Assembly: GCF_965638725.1 (NCBI RefSeq)
Contig: NC_134952.1
Location: 15,393,028-15,457,027, forward strand
DNA from: Aptenodytes patagonicus
Lineage: Eukaryota; Chordata; Aves; Sphenisciformes; Spheniscidae
DNA: 64,000 nucleotides
Direction of reading: 5' to 3'
Shown piece by piece: positions 46,001 through 60,982 of this stretch (positions are counted from its first letter, which is position 1; each line of letters opens with the position of its first letter). The position numbers and the translations under genes were made by a program. The notes beneath the pieces were generated by a model. It had not been told where the DNA came from. It did no database searches and saw nothing but the letters and a program-made list of their open reading frames with translations.

Positions 46001-49000
46001 TATGGTTAAGGCTAGTTTTATTGACAGTAATAGCAGTATTATTACAGGATACCTGTGACTTTGCTTTTCATGAGCTCCTTGAGTTGTATTCATTCCTCTG
46101 CTGTCATAAAAGTTTATTTATATAAGAGAAGACTGCACTGCCTGTGTCAGTGTAATTGTCATGGTCAGATGCAGTGTGACTTTGTGGCATTGAAAAGGAG
46201 CAAGCGAGTCAGTCAACTCGAAAGTCTCACTGTGAAGAAGGAACAGAGCGTTAATTTTCTTTTTTCTTCTTCTGAATTTTCTTTTTAATGCCAATAGAAA
46301 CTACTCTCTGAATGCCATGCCTAGAAAATTGTGTGTCAAGCCTCCCAAAAGAAAAGTACATGTGGCATAAATAACATCTCCATATCTTACACCTTATTAA
46401 GGCTTTTGAGTGTCCAGTCAGCATGAGAGACCCAATGCAGCTTTCTTCTGAGATGCTTCAGAGGCTCAAAAGGGGAAAAAATTAACACAGAGGAATGGGT
46501 GTTCTGCACAGAATTTTCCACTGGTTATTGATCTCTGTGTAGTTCCTAGGTCATGCCTTCCGTGTGTAGCTAATCCTGTTCCAGGGGTATCATTTGCTAG
46601 GCTCCCTTCATGGACTCTTAGGGGGTTTTTTTGTTTGTGTTTTCTTTAAAGCAACTTAGTTTATGGGTCTTCCATTGAAAGGATGCATTAGCTTTGTTAT
46701 TAAGTTGCATAGCTCTAGACCCAATTACAGCTAGACTTAAAGATATGGCTGAAAAAGCAGACTGTTGTTGTGATTTATTATGAGTCATGTGCTGTTGGAG
46801 TGCACTAAATAGCTGAACTTTTCAAGTAAATTGAAAAAATTTTGTAATTCTTTTCATGGAGGCTATTAAGAGACAAGATATGCATGAAAGGCATCTCTCC
46901 TACCAACAAACGTCCAGTACTGCTGGCATGTTTTTTCCATCTGAACACAAAATCCTTCTATAGCACAAAGCCTTTACAGATCAATTAAGCTGTGGAAATG
47001 ACTAAGCAAAATCATTTTACCCCTCCTTAGTCTATATCAATCACCTGATTACAGAAAATAGCTTGTGTTAAGTGGTCCATGGTCTAGATACCAAATGTTC
47101 AGTTACAGATCAGAGCTTCACCTGGTATGTGTAGACATGATTACATTTAATCTACTGAACATGCATCGTTTTACTTCAGTAGAGGCCTGTTTCAAGTATC
47201 TGTAAGCACACTGGACCCTGCAGAAGAGGCAGAAAATTGTCATTACTTTTTCTTCCATGAGACATTTTTTGAGAATATTGCGGTCTCTGAGACCTATGAA
47301 GCCACCTACTGGTAAGTTTTTTTATAATGACCTTGTCCATGCTATTCTCACCCTGTCGAAGTCTTGACAAAGTGCTTGGGACAAGTTTTAAGAAGTCTTT
47401 TACACTTGTGAGTATTATTGACTTATGCAAGTAGCAAGGCCTTGAAGGATCTGGTTCATCAAGAATTTCTGTGGAACTGATGTCTCTTCTCAGCTGAAGG
47501 GTGGATTCTGTCTGAATACTTCTGAGGAAAAAGGAATTACATTCAAATCAAATTTTTCCGCAGCTAGTTCATGCCCTGCTGAGTTAGGTGGCAGTGATTC
47601 ATAGGTTGCAGTTGGTGTATGACAGTAAAGTCTATTACTTTGCTCAACAGTAAGATAAATGCAAATAATGATGATGATAGAATTTGTGGATGGCTTTTTA
47701 TCAGAGCACCTCTATACATTTTGCAAATGTTACGTCAAGCCTCACAATGAATTGGCTGCGTATGAACAAGCTGCGATAAAAGGGAGGGGACATAGGAGGT
47801 TGGCAGCATGCCTCACAGGAGCCTTCAGGTTTTTGAATTTCTAGCTATCATTTCCAAAGTCTCCATCCAGCGCTGTGACAGCTGATGGGAAACTTCCCAG
47901 ACTGAAGTTCAGAACTGAGGTGGTACTACTGACTGATTGCACAAGGTCTGCCCTTAGCCTTATTGCTCAAAGGATGGATGTAAAACAAACCTGTCAATGC
48001 TTTTGTAAAATATTTTAATATCTTAATACCTTTGTTAAAAAAAAAAGGTGTATATATGTGTGCACATACCCTGATGTGAAGTCATGCATGGGCTTTTTGG
48101 TTTTATTCTAGGGCAATTCATTAATCAACTAAGATTAATAATTAGCCTGGAGAACAGGCATGTTTTGCAGGAATCCAGTCAAAGTTAGTTCTTCTGTTCA
48201 ACACATAATTCACAGCAGTCTTTTAGAAGTGATAATAGAAATTTAAAGACAATAATAGGCATAACAGAAAAATAATAACAGAAACAAAATCCTCTTACTT
48301 GAGAACCATTATCTTATCTAGCAAATAAACTGACGAAATCAGCACTCACTGAGCTTATCAAGCAGCTGCTGCTTCTGAAACAGATCAGATATTTTACTGA
48401 TAAAATTTATATTTTTTTTTTCCCATGTCAAGAAAATGTGACTGATATAAAATGAAGTAGTTCCATGGAAATCCACTGAAATGCCACCACTGATGTCAGA
48501 TGGATGTCTTGGTGTTCAAGAGAAGGTATAGATTACAAAGAATCCTCTTCTTTCCCTGCCATGGGTGACACTAAACAATCTCTAGTCTAATACTTCTTTC
48601 TGCTAAACTTTCCTCTTCACCCATCACTTTGTTATGCAGTACTTGGCCTGTGATTCTGGAAAGGAGTTTTGTCAGAGGGACTGTTACATGGGAAGTGTGC
48701 TTGAGCGGTATATTTCTGTATTTCAAATTTTAAAAAATCAATTGTATCTACCAATTGGTAGTAGAGTTTGCCTCCGCTTTAATCTAACTAGTTCTTGACA
48801 TGCTTGGGAAGTGGCTGCTGATGTGGGGCTGACATTCCTGAAGGAAAGAACAACAGAACTGTGGGAAGGTCCGTGCTGGGCTGCTGCCAGAAACAATATA
48901 GCCACATTACCGCCACACTCTGTACATATTAATTAGCTCTGCCGAAGCAAGTGTCACACCGTGCTAACATGGCTACCTTTGTTCCAAAGCTTAAACTAAT

Positions 49001-52000
49001 TCATTTAGACCTGACTTAGGTACCTTTAGATAAGTGTGGTTTCTTTATCCTTGGAATATGTCGAGGTAAAATGACTCATTCTACAGTGCTAATCATTTCT
49101 GGCAAGTTATGGTCAGTGTTAATCAGTGACACGTAGCAGATGCTCTGTGATGGTACCATCTTGCTCTTACTTGTATCCACCTGTTCAGAGGAAAACAGCT
49201 GACCTGCAAAGTCATCTCCCAGCTCTGTCAACGCACATATGGAGCATTGCTCCGAGCTGCTCATTTCTCAGCTAGAACATGTCCAACAGTGGTGTTAACT
49301 CAATCCCAAGAGATGTTAGCAAAGAGCAGGCTAAGTGCTAAGCCACTAATTCAAGCAGCATCTCCCTGAGCTGGGACTGGTCTCTTGTCCCTGAGGACTG
49401 GAACAGGAACACTGTGGTCTTGTGTATATACTTGTCAACTTGCACAGTATATGGGGAGTATTGGCTCACTTTGTCCTTTCTTGAATTGTCCTATGCTGGT
49501 CTTTCTATTATCAGGACTATTACAGCCATTTAAATATTTGGCTTCAGAACTAAACTGGTTTTGGGCACAAGCACTGTGGAAACCAGGGGCACATAGGGAT
49601 TGTATGGTTGTCTCTGGTGCTTGCATGATGAAGCTTGTTAAGTATTTCTCTGTATTGCTGTACATGTACCAAGTCTGTACATATGAGGACCAAATTTGCG
49701 ATGCTGTGCCAGAAAAGGCCAGTAATATCTGTGTAGGGGAGAAAGAGAGAACATATCGCTTGGCAAGGCACAGTTAGGCAGTGAACTCTGATAGTAAAAT
49801 GGTAACTGCTAATTGGATATAAGGAGGTAAATGCCTAAGGGAAGATACCCTCACCAAACAAGTAAGTCGAGAGGCCAATCCTTGTTGGCAGGGAAGTTCT
49901 GAGTATATTGGTACTCACGTAAAACAGCTGTAGGGAAATGAATCATATGACTGAAGGTTGTTTGAAAATGTCCTGTCACTGGGTGTGCTACTCTGAGTTT
50001 GTGTGCAGCACAGTGAGCTAAATTCATTTCAAGTTACTAAAGTCAGAGGAAATTTTTGAATAATCATCACTATATAATGACCTGGATGACAATGGGTAAG
50101 TTAAAAATAAGAAATGCATTTTTGCATTTCAGGGAAATGAGAGTGGCCTTCCTCTGGGAATCAGGGAAAAAAACTGAAGGTGAGGAAGAGAATTTCCAAT
50201 TTTAGACCTGATTATCCTCTCCTTTTGCAACCTTGTGCAGTCATTAACACTTTTGCAAAGGGATGTGAAGTGCTATCATTCAGATTTGGTAAGGCTACCT
50301 TGATTTCCTGATTTCCCTGGTGTGAGTCTGCCCAGGTCAGCATACCAAAGACTCCAGTTCTGACCTTTCTGGCTTTAAATTTCTTTTTAATGTCCCCATT
50401 CTAGGGGAGAAGATGTAACAGCCAGTGTCAAGAGGACCACAGCTTCACAGGTGACTGAGAAGTGTTGCATGATGGAGAACTGGATTCATGGGGTTTACAT
50501 AACACTATTTTTAGAGATTGTTTAAAATATTTGCAAGGAAAACTTGCTTTGGAAATACGCATGAATTGGAAATATAAATGACAGTTCCCAGGATATTCTA
50601 TGTTCTCTGTGTCTCAGTGAATGATACTGAAATCTTATACCATTTTTCCAGACAAATGACATTAGAAAGACTCTGAGAGAAGTGTCTGAGAAGTAGGAAT
50701 ATGTGGAGTTACAAGGAGTCAGGATTTTTCTTCTCATGGCTTCACAACTCTGTGTGCAGCCAGGGAAAGTGAGAGAGACAGAGGAAGCCAGCAAAAGAGG
50801 CTCTCTGGGCTCCCTGATCATTCCTATTATCCTGACAGTGCAAACACACTCCCCAGTCTGCAGGTTGAGGGGCTTAGAATGAAAGAGGTGAATTTTCTGC
50901 TATCAATTATCTAATTGCGATTGCTGAGAATATTATGTTAGTAACATTTTGTTGCAGTGTTTTTTAGTATAAAAATATTTGCAGCTAACCTGGTTATTCA
51001 AAGCAGCAGGCTGGATTTGTCACTTCCTGGCATTCTGTTCACATGAATGGACATCCCACTGAAATGAGCCTGCGGTCTTAAGTATACAGATAAATATTCT
51101 TCTGGACATTGGAGTAATAGAGAAGTGTTCTTCTGTCACTTGCTGAAAGTGATTTTTATTTATTTTACAAGCTGAGGCATGACGGGGCAAGCTGTGGCTC
51201 CATCTTCTGTGAAGTCTCCATTTGAGCTGATATCACATAGTCTGGTAAACTTAGGAAAATATTCACCAAAAATAACAACTGGTAGTGAAAAAGTAGTGCT
51301 TTTGAAGATTTTGGTGTTTTTTGCCTTTGGCATTGCTTCTGCAGGGTTGAGAGGTACCCACTGTGCTGGAAAAGGGACCTTTGATTGCTTAGTTGAATAG
51401 CTTTCAAATAACTACAGAACATGACATTAATGAAAAATGGAGAATCAAACTGCTCCAAAAAGATTTACACCAGTGAACCTAAAGAATCTGACCCAAAGCT
51501 TTTAAAATGCTTCCCTAACTGGTGAAAATATTGTCAAAAGTCTTCAAGCTGTACCTTTCCTTCTGAGCTATGCCCTCAGCTTTTGCAGTAACGTAAATAA
51601 TTCTCCTCTTAGTTTTTTCACAGTGTTTCCATTTTCCGGTTTTCAAAAGCTGTTCCGCGCCCAGCCTTTGTTATTTATGGAGATTGATCATGTTTATTCC
51701 TTATACTTAGCTTAATGACACCAACACACTTAACCTGTGAACCTAGGCTATTTTGGCTGGATGGTAATTTGGCTGAAGTTGTCATTAAGGTGTCAGAGCA
51801 GATTGTAGGACAGCTAATTTGTACCGTGCTGCCATAGCTGCTGAAGGCTGAGGGAGGGTCCTTGCTATGCTGTCTGTCACTCTAGGGAGAAAACTGCCAC
51901 TTGGATACTAAGACATAGGAAGGGTTGTCCCATGGCTTTTCATTTCCTAATTCTTTAGTTTTCTGTATGGGAATGTTGATTTTACCCTATCACAATCCCT

Positions 52001-55000
52001 TAAATTTCAGTCTCTGTGATTGCGCCATGCCTTTGTCCAGACATGTCTAAAGCTTTTGTCCAGGCATACTTTAAACTGGGTAATTCCATCCAACCACTCA
52101 CTTCCTACAAGCCCGTCATGTGCAGCTGTTCCTTAGTGACCCTCGGTTAGTATGTTTGAGGTGTCATCCAGGGGAACTGTGTCCTTCAAGAGATGAATTT
52201 AAAATTCACAGTTACCTCAGGAAAACTTCAAGCTCAGCAAGGTTCACATTTGACACCTTCAAGGACCTGCCGCATCCCTGCCTGACCGTGAGCCTGTGAT
52301 GTAATTTATTTGATTAAAATAACTGAGAGAGAAAACCATTGAGAGAAAAGATTTCTTTTAGTCGGATTGTGAACAGGCTGAATTGAACCTAAAATATTTG
52401 ACAGTCTAATAGTTATACAAGTAATTATAATAACCTCAGCCTCGCTAACATTGCATTTATTGTGTTTGCCTGATACAGATCCTGGGAAAGGCGTACTGTA
52501 ATAATGTGTCTGCAGTTGATTTCCTCCAGAAAAAACAATTTTCCCTGAATCCATATGGTTGTTAGCAAAATGCATTGTTAGCAGAATTACTGTATAGAGT
52601 GGCTGTGATAACACATGCTACAAGTTGTCATTTGTAATCATCACTGTTTCAACTGACTGTCTGCTCCTGGCTCATGTGTTGAAAGAGGGTAAGGAAAAAA
52701 AATCACATGCTGTCTTGCTTTAACCTCAGAAGGGCAGGATGGTGCCATCTAACAATTACAGGAGTTTGACTTCTTTTCTACTGTAAGCAATTTTTGCAAG
52801 TTCAAAACCTACTAATGTACGAGTGAGAAAAATCCATACAGAATTATAAACCAGCAAAATAATTGAAAACCGGTATCTCTTCAAGGAATGTGAAGAAGTG
52901 ACATTTATCTACAAATACGTATGCTCCTAAATTAGCACTACGTGTTGAATTTTTAAGATATAATGAGATTTGTCCTGAATGGAGATTTTGATGTATTGAC
53001 TTAAGAAAAATCAGGTTATCAGGGAAAAAAAAAAGTTATCCACTGCTAGCCCCTGTTCTCCTTTTATCTATCCCTTCTTTTTCTTTGAGCAGCTCCTCAC
53101 TCATGCTGCTTCATCGCAGCCCATCAGTAGACATTCTCTTTAGAAAGAGCCAAACACAGTCTACCTGTCATAGCAGATGTAAGCATCACAACTCTGAGGA
53201 GAAATACTGCAGTTGTGTCCCTTTCTTGTCCTGATAACAGACTAACAGAGGTGAGGAGGGGCTGCAGAACATGGGATGGGGACTGTGTGATGTTGGGTAC
53301 CCTCCCATACAAAAGTTAAGTCAGTCCTTAAACCACACAGGTATATCTATACATGTCATAGATATAAAATAGACTATTTTCCCTAAGTAAAATTATAGGA
53401 AGAGATTAGCTATTATATAATAAACATACATTAAAAAATTCTTTCTTTTCAATGCTGTTTACCAGTTTGTAGATAATCCCAAATCCAATTCATATCTTAG
53501 TCCTTTTATATCCTGCAGTGTAAACATATTTATCAAAATAAATGCATTTGCGCTGCAAGGCCATGTTTATAGCAGTGTATAACTTTGCTAAATTTAAAGT
53601 GTTTGGGCACACATTTGTCATGCTGAATGTTTGACTCAGAAAATTATTTTTTTAATGGTTTGGCCATTTCTAAGAATGAAGTTAAGGAAAAATACTGTTG
53701 TTTCTTCTTTTCATCAGACAAAAAAAATCTCTGAACTTCTTTGTTGAGAAGTTCGAGTGCTTTCAATCAATTTAATTATTCGGTATATTTGTCATGGTAG
53801 TAGACAGATGTGTTTACCATCTGTGAAAAATCATCTCGGTTTTGCCAGTTTCCAAGAATCTAAAAAGAGTTTGATTTCTTACATGCTGAGCAGAGACCAG
53901 GACAGTGGGACAGTGAGATGGTTTGAAGACTCCCCTTGGACTGAGCACACTTTAAGCTCATATAACTCCTGCATGGTGACTAGATAGGATGTGTGACATC
54001 CCTAGAGCAGAACAGAACTATTTTTCTTACTGTGCTTCAAAACCACATCTAAAATATGGTGAGAACAGCACAACAAGCTGTGGAGGAAAATAATTCTCCA
54101 TTCAGTGCAGTTAAGAACAGGGCAATACCCAGCTACCCAATGATGAACACCAGAAGAGAAGGTCAGTGTTTGCCCATTGCTGTGCAAACCAGAACGGACA
54201 GAGAAGCACAAGACCTCTGAAGAAGCACCAACTTTCCTGTGCTTCTTGTGTGAAGCAGATCTTTTAGAAGACAGTCTGTGATCGTGTCACTAAACACTGT
54301 ATCATAAAGGGTGTGAATAAGTTAGCAAAATGCTCAAATTACCTTGTGTCGCAGTACTTGACTGTACAACCTTACCTTTACAGGCTTACATCAGTGATTT
54401 ATTCTTTGGCCGTTGTTTCTGTGTGGGTGTAATGTAAGTAGGAAAATGTTCAGGGTTTTTTGATACATTGACATATTATTAATAATAACAATAAACATGC
54501 CACAATGTTTAATTTACGTTAGTCATAATTTCTGAAGAAAATCAAAGAATAAATGTTTTTTATGATAACACTTATTTGTGTATTTCCTTTATGTTTGGGT
54601 CTTTATCAGTTTCCCATAATTGAGTTTTCTGTGTAACTCTGAAAGCCTTTACAGTGTACAACAAATCTTTTTGTTACATAAGAAGTAAGGAACTTTTTCA
54701 GAGATAAGAATGAATAAATCTTTAGGTTTTTCGTGCTGATAAACACTGCACTGGCCACAGTGTAAATAGAAGTAGTTTCTAAGCCTTTCCAGCTAATGGG
54801 CACAGTTCAACAAAGCCTCTGCAAAGTGGATGATGGTAGCTGAGAAGAAACCTCTGCACAGCACTCTCAGAGCCAAACCTGCCAACAACTTCACCAAGTT
54901 TGTACCTCGCTTGTACCACTGTAAATGAAAGCAATTGTGGTCTGTCAGCGCTTGGTGAGAGGACTGTCATTTTTTGTTTTGATCCCGGAGTGCCAGAAGT

Positions 55001-58000
55001 TGACTTGTTTCCACAGGCAGTCCAAACTCTTTCACTGACTTTAGTGGGGTTACTCTAGGGTCATACTAATGTGGTCTGAGGTCTCATTCCCTGCCATTGA
55101 AGTCAATGAAAAGACAGACTGCAGCCTGGATGACACACTCAGGACAAGCTGGTGTAGTTGTCTGCATGAAACTGTGCAAAGAGACACAGATCTTCGAGGC
55201 TAAGTATGAATGTGGCAGCACTGAATGAAAAATCTTTCAAAGTCTTTTTTCATTTTTTTTATGATAGCCTTATTTATTTTTTGTATCCTTAGACTGGAAC
55301 AGAAAATGGAGTTGCTTCTTTGTGTTTAAAGTCAAGTTCTGCCTCTGTCTCTCAATCTTGCTGTGGGAAATTTAGGCATAGAAACACTACAAGTTCGCAT
55401 ACTTTATCATTTTAGAGCTTTTTTTTCCAGTAACACAGGTAAGAAAAAGCCAACTCTGCCACTAGGACTAGCCATAATCTGGCATGAGACTTGGCAAATG
55501 TAAGCTTTGTAGTGCTGTCTGGCTGGTTTATGTAATACAGATCTGTATGCAGATAAGTAATATACCATGTGTCATACAATTGATCTATGCTAATTGCTAT
55601 AGCAAAGTAGGCATATTTTAAGGTGTAGAATTAGTACTGCATGTAGGCCAAGCCATAATAAATAAATAGTACAACTGCAATAATGCCACAGCAATGCTTC
55701 AGCAACTCACTGGCATAGATGGACTTAGATGTAAATTACTATAACAGTTAATTTACAGAGCACTGCACATAGCAAGATCAAATACAGGCCATGCTTTTGA
55801 ATTAGTATGCAGATAAAATTAGTGAAAAAATGTATTTGAGAACAGTTACAAATGTGTTTTTTAGGAGGAAAAAAACCCACAACCTGTACTTCCCTGGATG
55901 GTAGTTGCTTGATTTCAGATTTCTGTTTTATCAGTTAAAGATGAAAGCTTAGAAGGCATGAAAAGAAAACTGCAACTGGTCTGCATCTTTGTCTTCTGTC
56001 TGCCTCTGATTGTAATGGTCATCTTAATAAATGAGTGTTATTATCTCTGTAGGAAAGATTGTGGTGAGTCTGTGAGTCTCTGTATCAGTTATCTGAGAGT
56101 GACTAATTCGAGAGTTGAACTGTACCACGTTACAATTCACTGAAACCAGCCAAAGTTAATAACCTACCAATATTCTTTGACTATAGCCTGTTCTACCAGA
56201 GAAAAAAAAAAGAAAGCAGGAAAGGTTATAATTTAACAAATACATTTTCAGCACTTTTAATTACATCGAAAAGAGTGTTCGCTCTCATAGTTGTTGTTCT
56301 TATGATGCATTTTGCTGCTGGATTCAGATTTGCACATCGGCAAAACTTTGGACAGAAAAAATTCTCTTTCTTCTGTTGACTTCACTGGGGCGGGGGAGTT
56401 GCACATACTTGGGACCTGTTTCCCTGACTCTGAGCAGGAAGTGGATAATAGCAAATCTATTGTTCTCTGTGAATAAAGCCAGGTAAATAAGTAATACTAG
56501 TGGCTTTAATCATGCAGAAAGAATTCAGATGAACAGGGAAGTTATGCCTTAGGAAAAAGTAGAGAAACTTCCAAAGTGCTTTACTGACAAGGGAGTTGAA
56601 TGATTGAAGAAATAAATGCTAATAGCCACATTTGGAAAGTACTGAGAACCACTGTTCAGGGTCAAATTCTGCTGCAACTTTTATTTGTCAGATCAGCAGA
56701 TTACTGGACTCATGCCAGTACAGTAGGAATATGGCCAACTGAAAGTCACACAGCAATAAGATGTTGACACTTGGCACAGGGAAAAGGCTGGGCTGGGCAG
56801 GAGTTACAAGGGAAAGATGCAAATTCCCCTTTCAACTGCATGGAGAATTACACATATATATAAATGTAACACAATTTCTCTTACAGCAATTCTTTCTAAG
56901 ACAAGGGTTCTGCTCTTCTAGGTGCTGTGTGAAGGCAGAGCTGAACAACTGTCGGCTCTCAGGAAAATGAGACTTTACAGACTGAGCAAGTAATTGGGTA
57001 CAACTAGCCAGTTATAGTCTAGTACAACTAGACTATATTCTCTTCTCTCACAGGTGGTAAATTTAGGGTTTGTGTTAATCGTGGAGAAAGGTACTGAACA
57101 AAAGACAAATTCTGATTTCTGTTACATTAGTGCAACTGGGATAACTTTGTCACTGTCTAAAGTGTTTGGCCTAGGAGCATTCCTGAAGGGCTGGTTAGGG
57201 CATACATATACATCCTGACCTCATTCCAGCCGCAAACAGGGATGTGCAGTGAACCTGTTTCCATGGAAAGGAAATCTGTATGCATATGCCAGAAAGGACC
57301 ATGGTTCACTCTCACTCGATCCCGAATCTGGACAGCTGGGGATAAGGATCTCGCCGGACTTTGCAACATATACCGATGCTTAACACCAACAAGGACTCTA
57401 TTTTTTTCATTGTCAGCTCTTCCTATTAGGGCAGTGTGAGCTCAACAGTTTGCTGTTTCCTTCTAATTAAGAGAATTTAAATAGCAAGATTGGTTTGATT
57501 GCAAGATTTCTCTTGTGAAATTTCCTATCTGTAAAACCATCTTACTATTCTCTGCTTTAACCACCAGTGCCTTAGGCTCAACCTGTACAATACGAATTCT
57601 ACAGAAAAAATGTACCATGTGGTAGAGTTGAGATAGAAGGCAAAAAAACCCAAAAACCAAAAAACCACCTGATCCTCAGCTTGGTCTAAGTAAATCTCAT
57701 TTGGTCTAAGTAAATGAAAAACACTGAACAAGGGCCATTTTATACCAGTTGAAAATTTGGATTTATGTAGCTTTTTATAATTGCAAACTGATGCTGCTTT
57801 TTCACAAGGGTTCTTTTTATGTCCTCCCTCAGATACCTGTTTTTAACAAGGCTGTGCATTTTGCTTAGTTTTTTAGTTTTTGTGTAGCACATTTTTACTG
57901 ATCGTGGTGTACTGTGCTGCTGTGCCTCCCACACTGTATTAAACCGATGAATTAGATTGTTTCACCTTCTTGTTCTTTTGCTTTTAAGTGGTATCTGCTA

Positions 58001-60752
58001 ATCCTTTCTGGTCTTGGCTGTTGCCTCTGAGACACCCACTTTTGCTGTATATTCTTGCTTTTGGCTTAGTTTGCAGCTTCTTCACTGGACACTCTTGCTT
58101 TTCAAGTAGGGCAAGCATGACACCTACAGCAGGTTGCAACACTATCCTGACTTTGGTTTTCTGCCTAATTTGGTTATGAGTTGGCTTTGCACCAACATGC
58201 ATGGATCACACCACCCACTGTCAGTGGGAGCTATGTAATGCTTGGGTTTTTAGCTCTGTACCTGGCAATTGATCAAGGAGAATTAAACAAGGTTTTCTCA
58301 GTGACTCTGGTCTTAGTTTGTAATTGTTTATGTCTACAACTCTAATGCCTTAATTAAACTTTCAGCACATTATTCCATCTTTCATGGACTTGCTGTTTCA
58401 TTAGCTTAGCTGCTAATTAGCCAGTATTTTACCCATCTTCTGCTTAATGCTAAGTTACATGTGCTTTTCCCAGGTTAGTTTCCATCTGCAAGGCTGAAAT
58501 ATTTGAATTTATTTTGTCTTCCTGACCTCACTGCCTGGGTTTGGGGATTTTTGTTCCTTCTTTTTGACATATATAGTGGTAAAAAACCCTCAGTGGATTC
58601 TTTCTGATTACTTCATCAGCTCATACTACTATGACATGTTAAACATTTGCAAGTTTCTAGATTTTATAGCATTTCACAACCTATTAATTGGACTGTTTCC
58701 AAGTATTTACTTCTCAATATTTTTAAATCTCTAGGAGGCATAGTTTGGAAGATATAAAGGTATCTTACTACTACTAAAGATATTTTTTGGCATAATAATT
58801 AGAGTAAAACTTTAACCAGTAATACAACCAGTTAGCTCCCTGGTAATACATCTTCATAGCTTGGATGTAAAAAATGTCTGTAATAGTAGATATCTCCTTC
58901 TATTTTACCTTTTTTCCCCAAAATTCTAAAATAATTTCAGTCAAAACTTCAAATAATCCCCCAGTAATTGTTTCTAGTGGGAGTCTCGACCTTTTGCCAT
59001 CTAGGCTTCTATTGGATTCATCAGAAAACATTGTCTAATTAACTCACTTTTTTCAAGTCAATATCACCTTCCTAGAAATATAAATTTCTACATATATATG
59101 TACAAATATTGATATAAAAACTACTCTAAAAGATCATTTGTACAATAAATAATAGAATAGGAGCAAAAGCAAAGGCTCATTGAAACTTCTTGCAAAGTAC
59201 TTCACAACTTAGTATGAGAAAGAATTACAAAATAGCTTTGGATGTTTTTCCCCACTGTTGCATTTTAACTGAAAGGAACTGTCTTGTGACTTGATGTTTT
59301 GTGCGGTCTTTGAGGCAGTAAAAATTGGTGAGTTGAATACTTTCAGTCAGATGAAATAATTTACCTAGCACAGAACTGAAATGGTCTTCTATATTCTAGC
59401 TAATGGCTCTAACTACGCTACTGTTGTAGCAAAAGGGGATTTTATTTCATTACTTTGTGTTTTAAGAAAATTTGTCGAACATGGCTCTGGTTTTTGAAAT
59501 AAAATGTGTAGGTGCCTTCTTTTAGCAGATGTTCCACTCAAGTGAGAGGAGAAGCCTCTGAATGAAAGGTCAAAGAGCAGAGAATTTTAAAACATGACTG
59601 TTTAGACACAGATACTTAGTTGGACAGTTCTAAGCATCTGTACATTGTTTGCACTATCATTAGCCAACTCGGTGTTGGAGATGGTGACTCTTTGGGGCCT
59701 CTTTCTGAGATGTCCAACTCATGCTATGGACTCTGTTGAGGATGTGACTCTGCAACTCATGGTTTGGGTTTCAGTGCTGGGAACATCTACCTTTATGGTG
59801 CAGAAATATTTCTTTGGATATGGCCTCTAATATTTGGTTTGAACAGGAGATTGCTTAGGTTGGTGTTATTCAACATGAACATCTGGTCAGTTCCGTATTG
59901 ATTTATTGCTGGAACAACTGTAGGAGCTATCAGTGATTTTTGAGCATGCTCTGAAAGAGTCAGAAATGAGCAGAGTTACTTAGGTGCTGGAATCAATAAA
60001 AGATTCGGTATGGAAGACGGTATGGAACAGGAGAAGAGAAAGTTTGCATTCAAAAACTTTAAAGCATTCAGGTTAAGGTCTGTCATTCATTGAGAGAGTT
60101 GTATAATATTAGATTCAGGTTAAAAAAGATCTTTCTTTGTTTGCCTCAGGTCAAAACAAAACAAGAACACCCTAGAATACAAATATTTTTTTCTTTATAT
60201 AACATGAAGTGGTCTAGAAATAGGAAATCCATTAATTCAGTTGTGCTTTGATTTCTACATTGCGTGGAAAGAATACCCAGCACCATAAGTCAGAGAAATG
60301 GAAAGGAAGGTTAAGGTTTGCTGAGTTGCTAAAGAAAGCACGATTGCTTATCTCTCTGTCCAGATTATATATAAGCTTTCAGAAGTTTCACAACTTTTCT
60401 TGCTGTAATTAAAACTCACTAATATTTCTGTAGGAAGTTATCTAAAAGGACTGAGGGGACCATAATTAAATGATTAGAAAGGCTTTGTTTACCATTTGTG
60501 AGAAAACAGGAGGTGTTAGTTAATAAAAAAGCAACAGAAAATTCCCTGGTTAAAATAGAATTTCAGGCATTTAGAAATAATATGAAAAAAACCAACTGCA
60601 ATTTCTGTTCATTCTATCAAGGAGCTGGTAAACTGAAAGTCTGTCTAATGATTTTTTTGTAATGTAATTAGGTCTGCTGGATAATAGTTGTGTTATTATG
60701 ATTAGCCTGAATTGAAAGAATGGAAACACTAATACCATTGCTTGGAAAATAC
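43031..60752. other. Long AT-rich stretch without recognised genes
   Basis: About 17.7 kb with no convincing coding frame, RNA gene or young repeat. Frames of 60-130 codons are scattered on both strands, lack family motifs and lack paired splice signals. Short echoes of very old amniote interspersed repeats (near 55,030, 55,105 and 56,375) are too diverged to name. If the candidate exon to the right is real, much of this could be intron of a minus-strand gene. Confidence 0.45.
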
Positions 60753-60982
60753 CTTGATTGTTTAGGTTTCTTGCTATTCACAAGTTTTGAAAGAGCAGAT
60801 TTTCCCAGGAATGCTGTGTTTAAGAGTTTAAAAGCCTTTTCAAGCTGTTCCTGGATGGTGGAAACCAGGGATACTTCTGAATCCCTCAGCCCTGGAGTGA
60901 GGTTCAGCTGTATCTTCTCTCCAGGTGAGGATGAGACGTAGACCTGCACAAACTCTTCTGCAAACTTTTTGCTTCGTGGTTT
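60753..60982 (-). CDS. Candidate internal exon of an unrecognised host gene
   Basis: On the minus strand a 230-bp segment is open throughout and bounded by a good acceptor (ACTTTCCTTCTACAG) and a donor (AAG then GTATTT). It enters in phase 0 and leaves after two bases of a codon, giving 76 residues plus a split codon. The translation looks protein-like: KKFAEEFVQVYVSSSPGEKI, then LNLTPGLRDSEVSLVSTIQE, then QLEKAFKLLNTAFLGKSAL, with a basic C-terminal end. It has mixed composition, amphipathic helix-like spacing and no low complexity. I do not recognise the family and found no partner exon in the window. A processed-gene fragment or chance frame remains possible. Confidence 0.5.

Noticed and set aside
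54780-55140. Phrases such as CATTGAAGTCAATG and TCACTGACTTTAGTGGGG suggesting an ancient MIR-like amniote repeat (also near 56,375)
   Set aside because: The matches are too short and scattered to fix a family, strand or ends.
57463-57660. Minus-strand frame after a pyrimidine-AG signal
   Set aside because: The translation is unremarkable and no donor closes it; weaker than the exon at 60,753.
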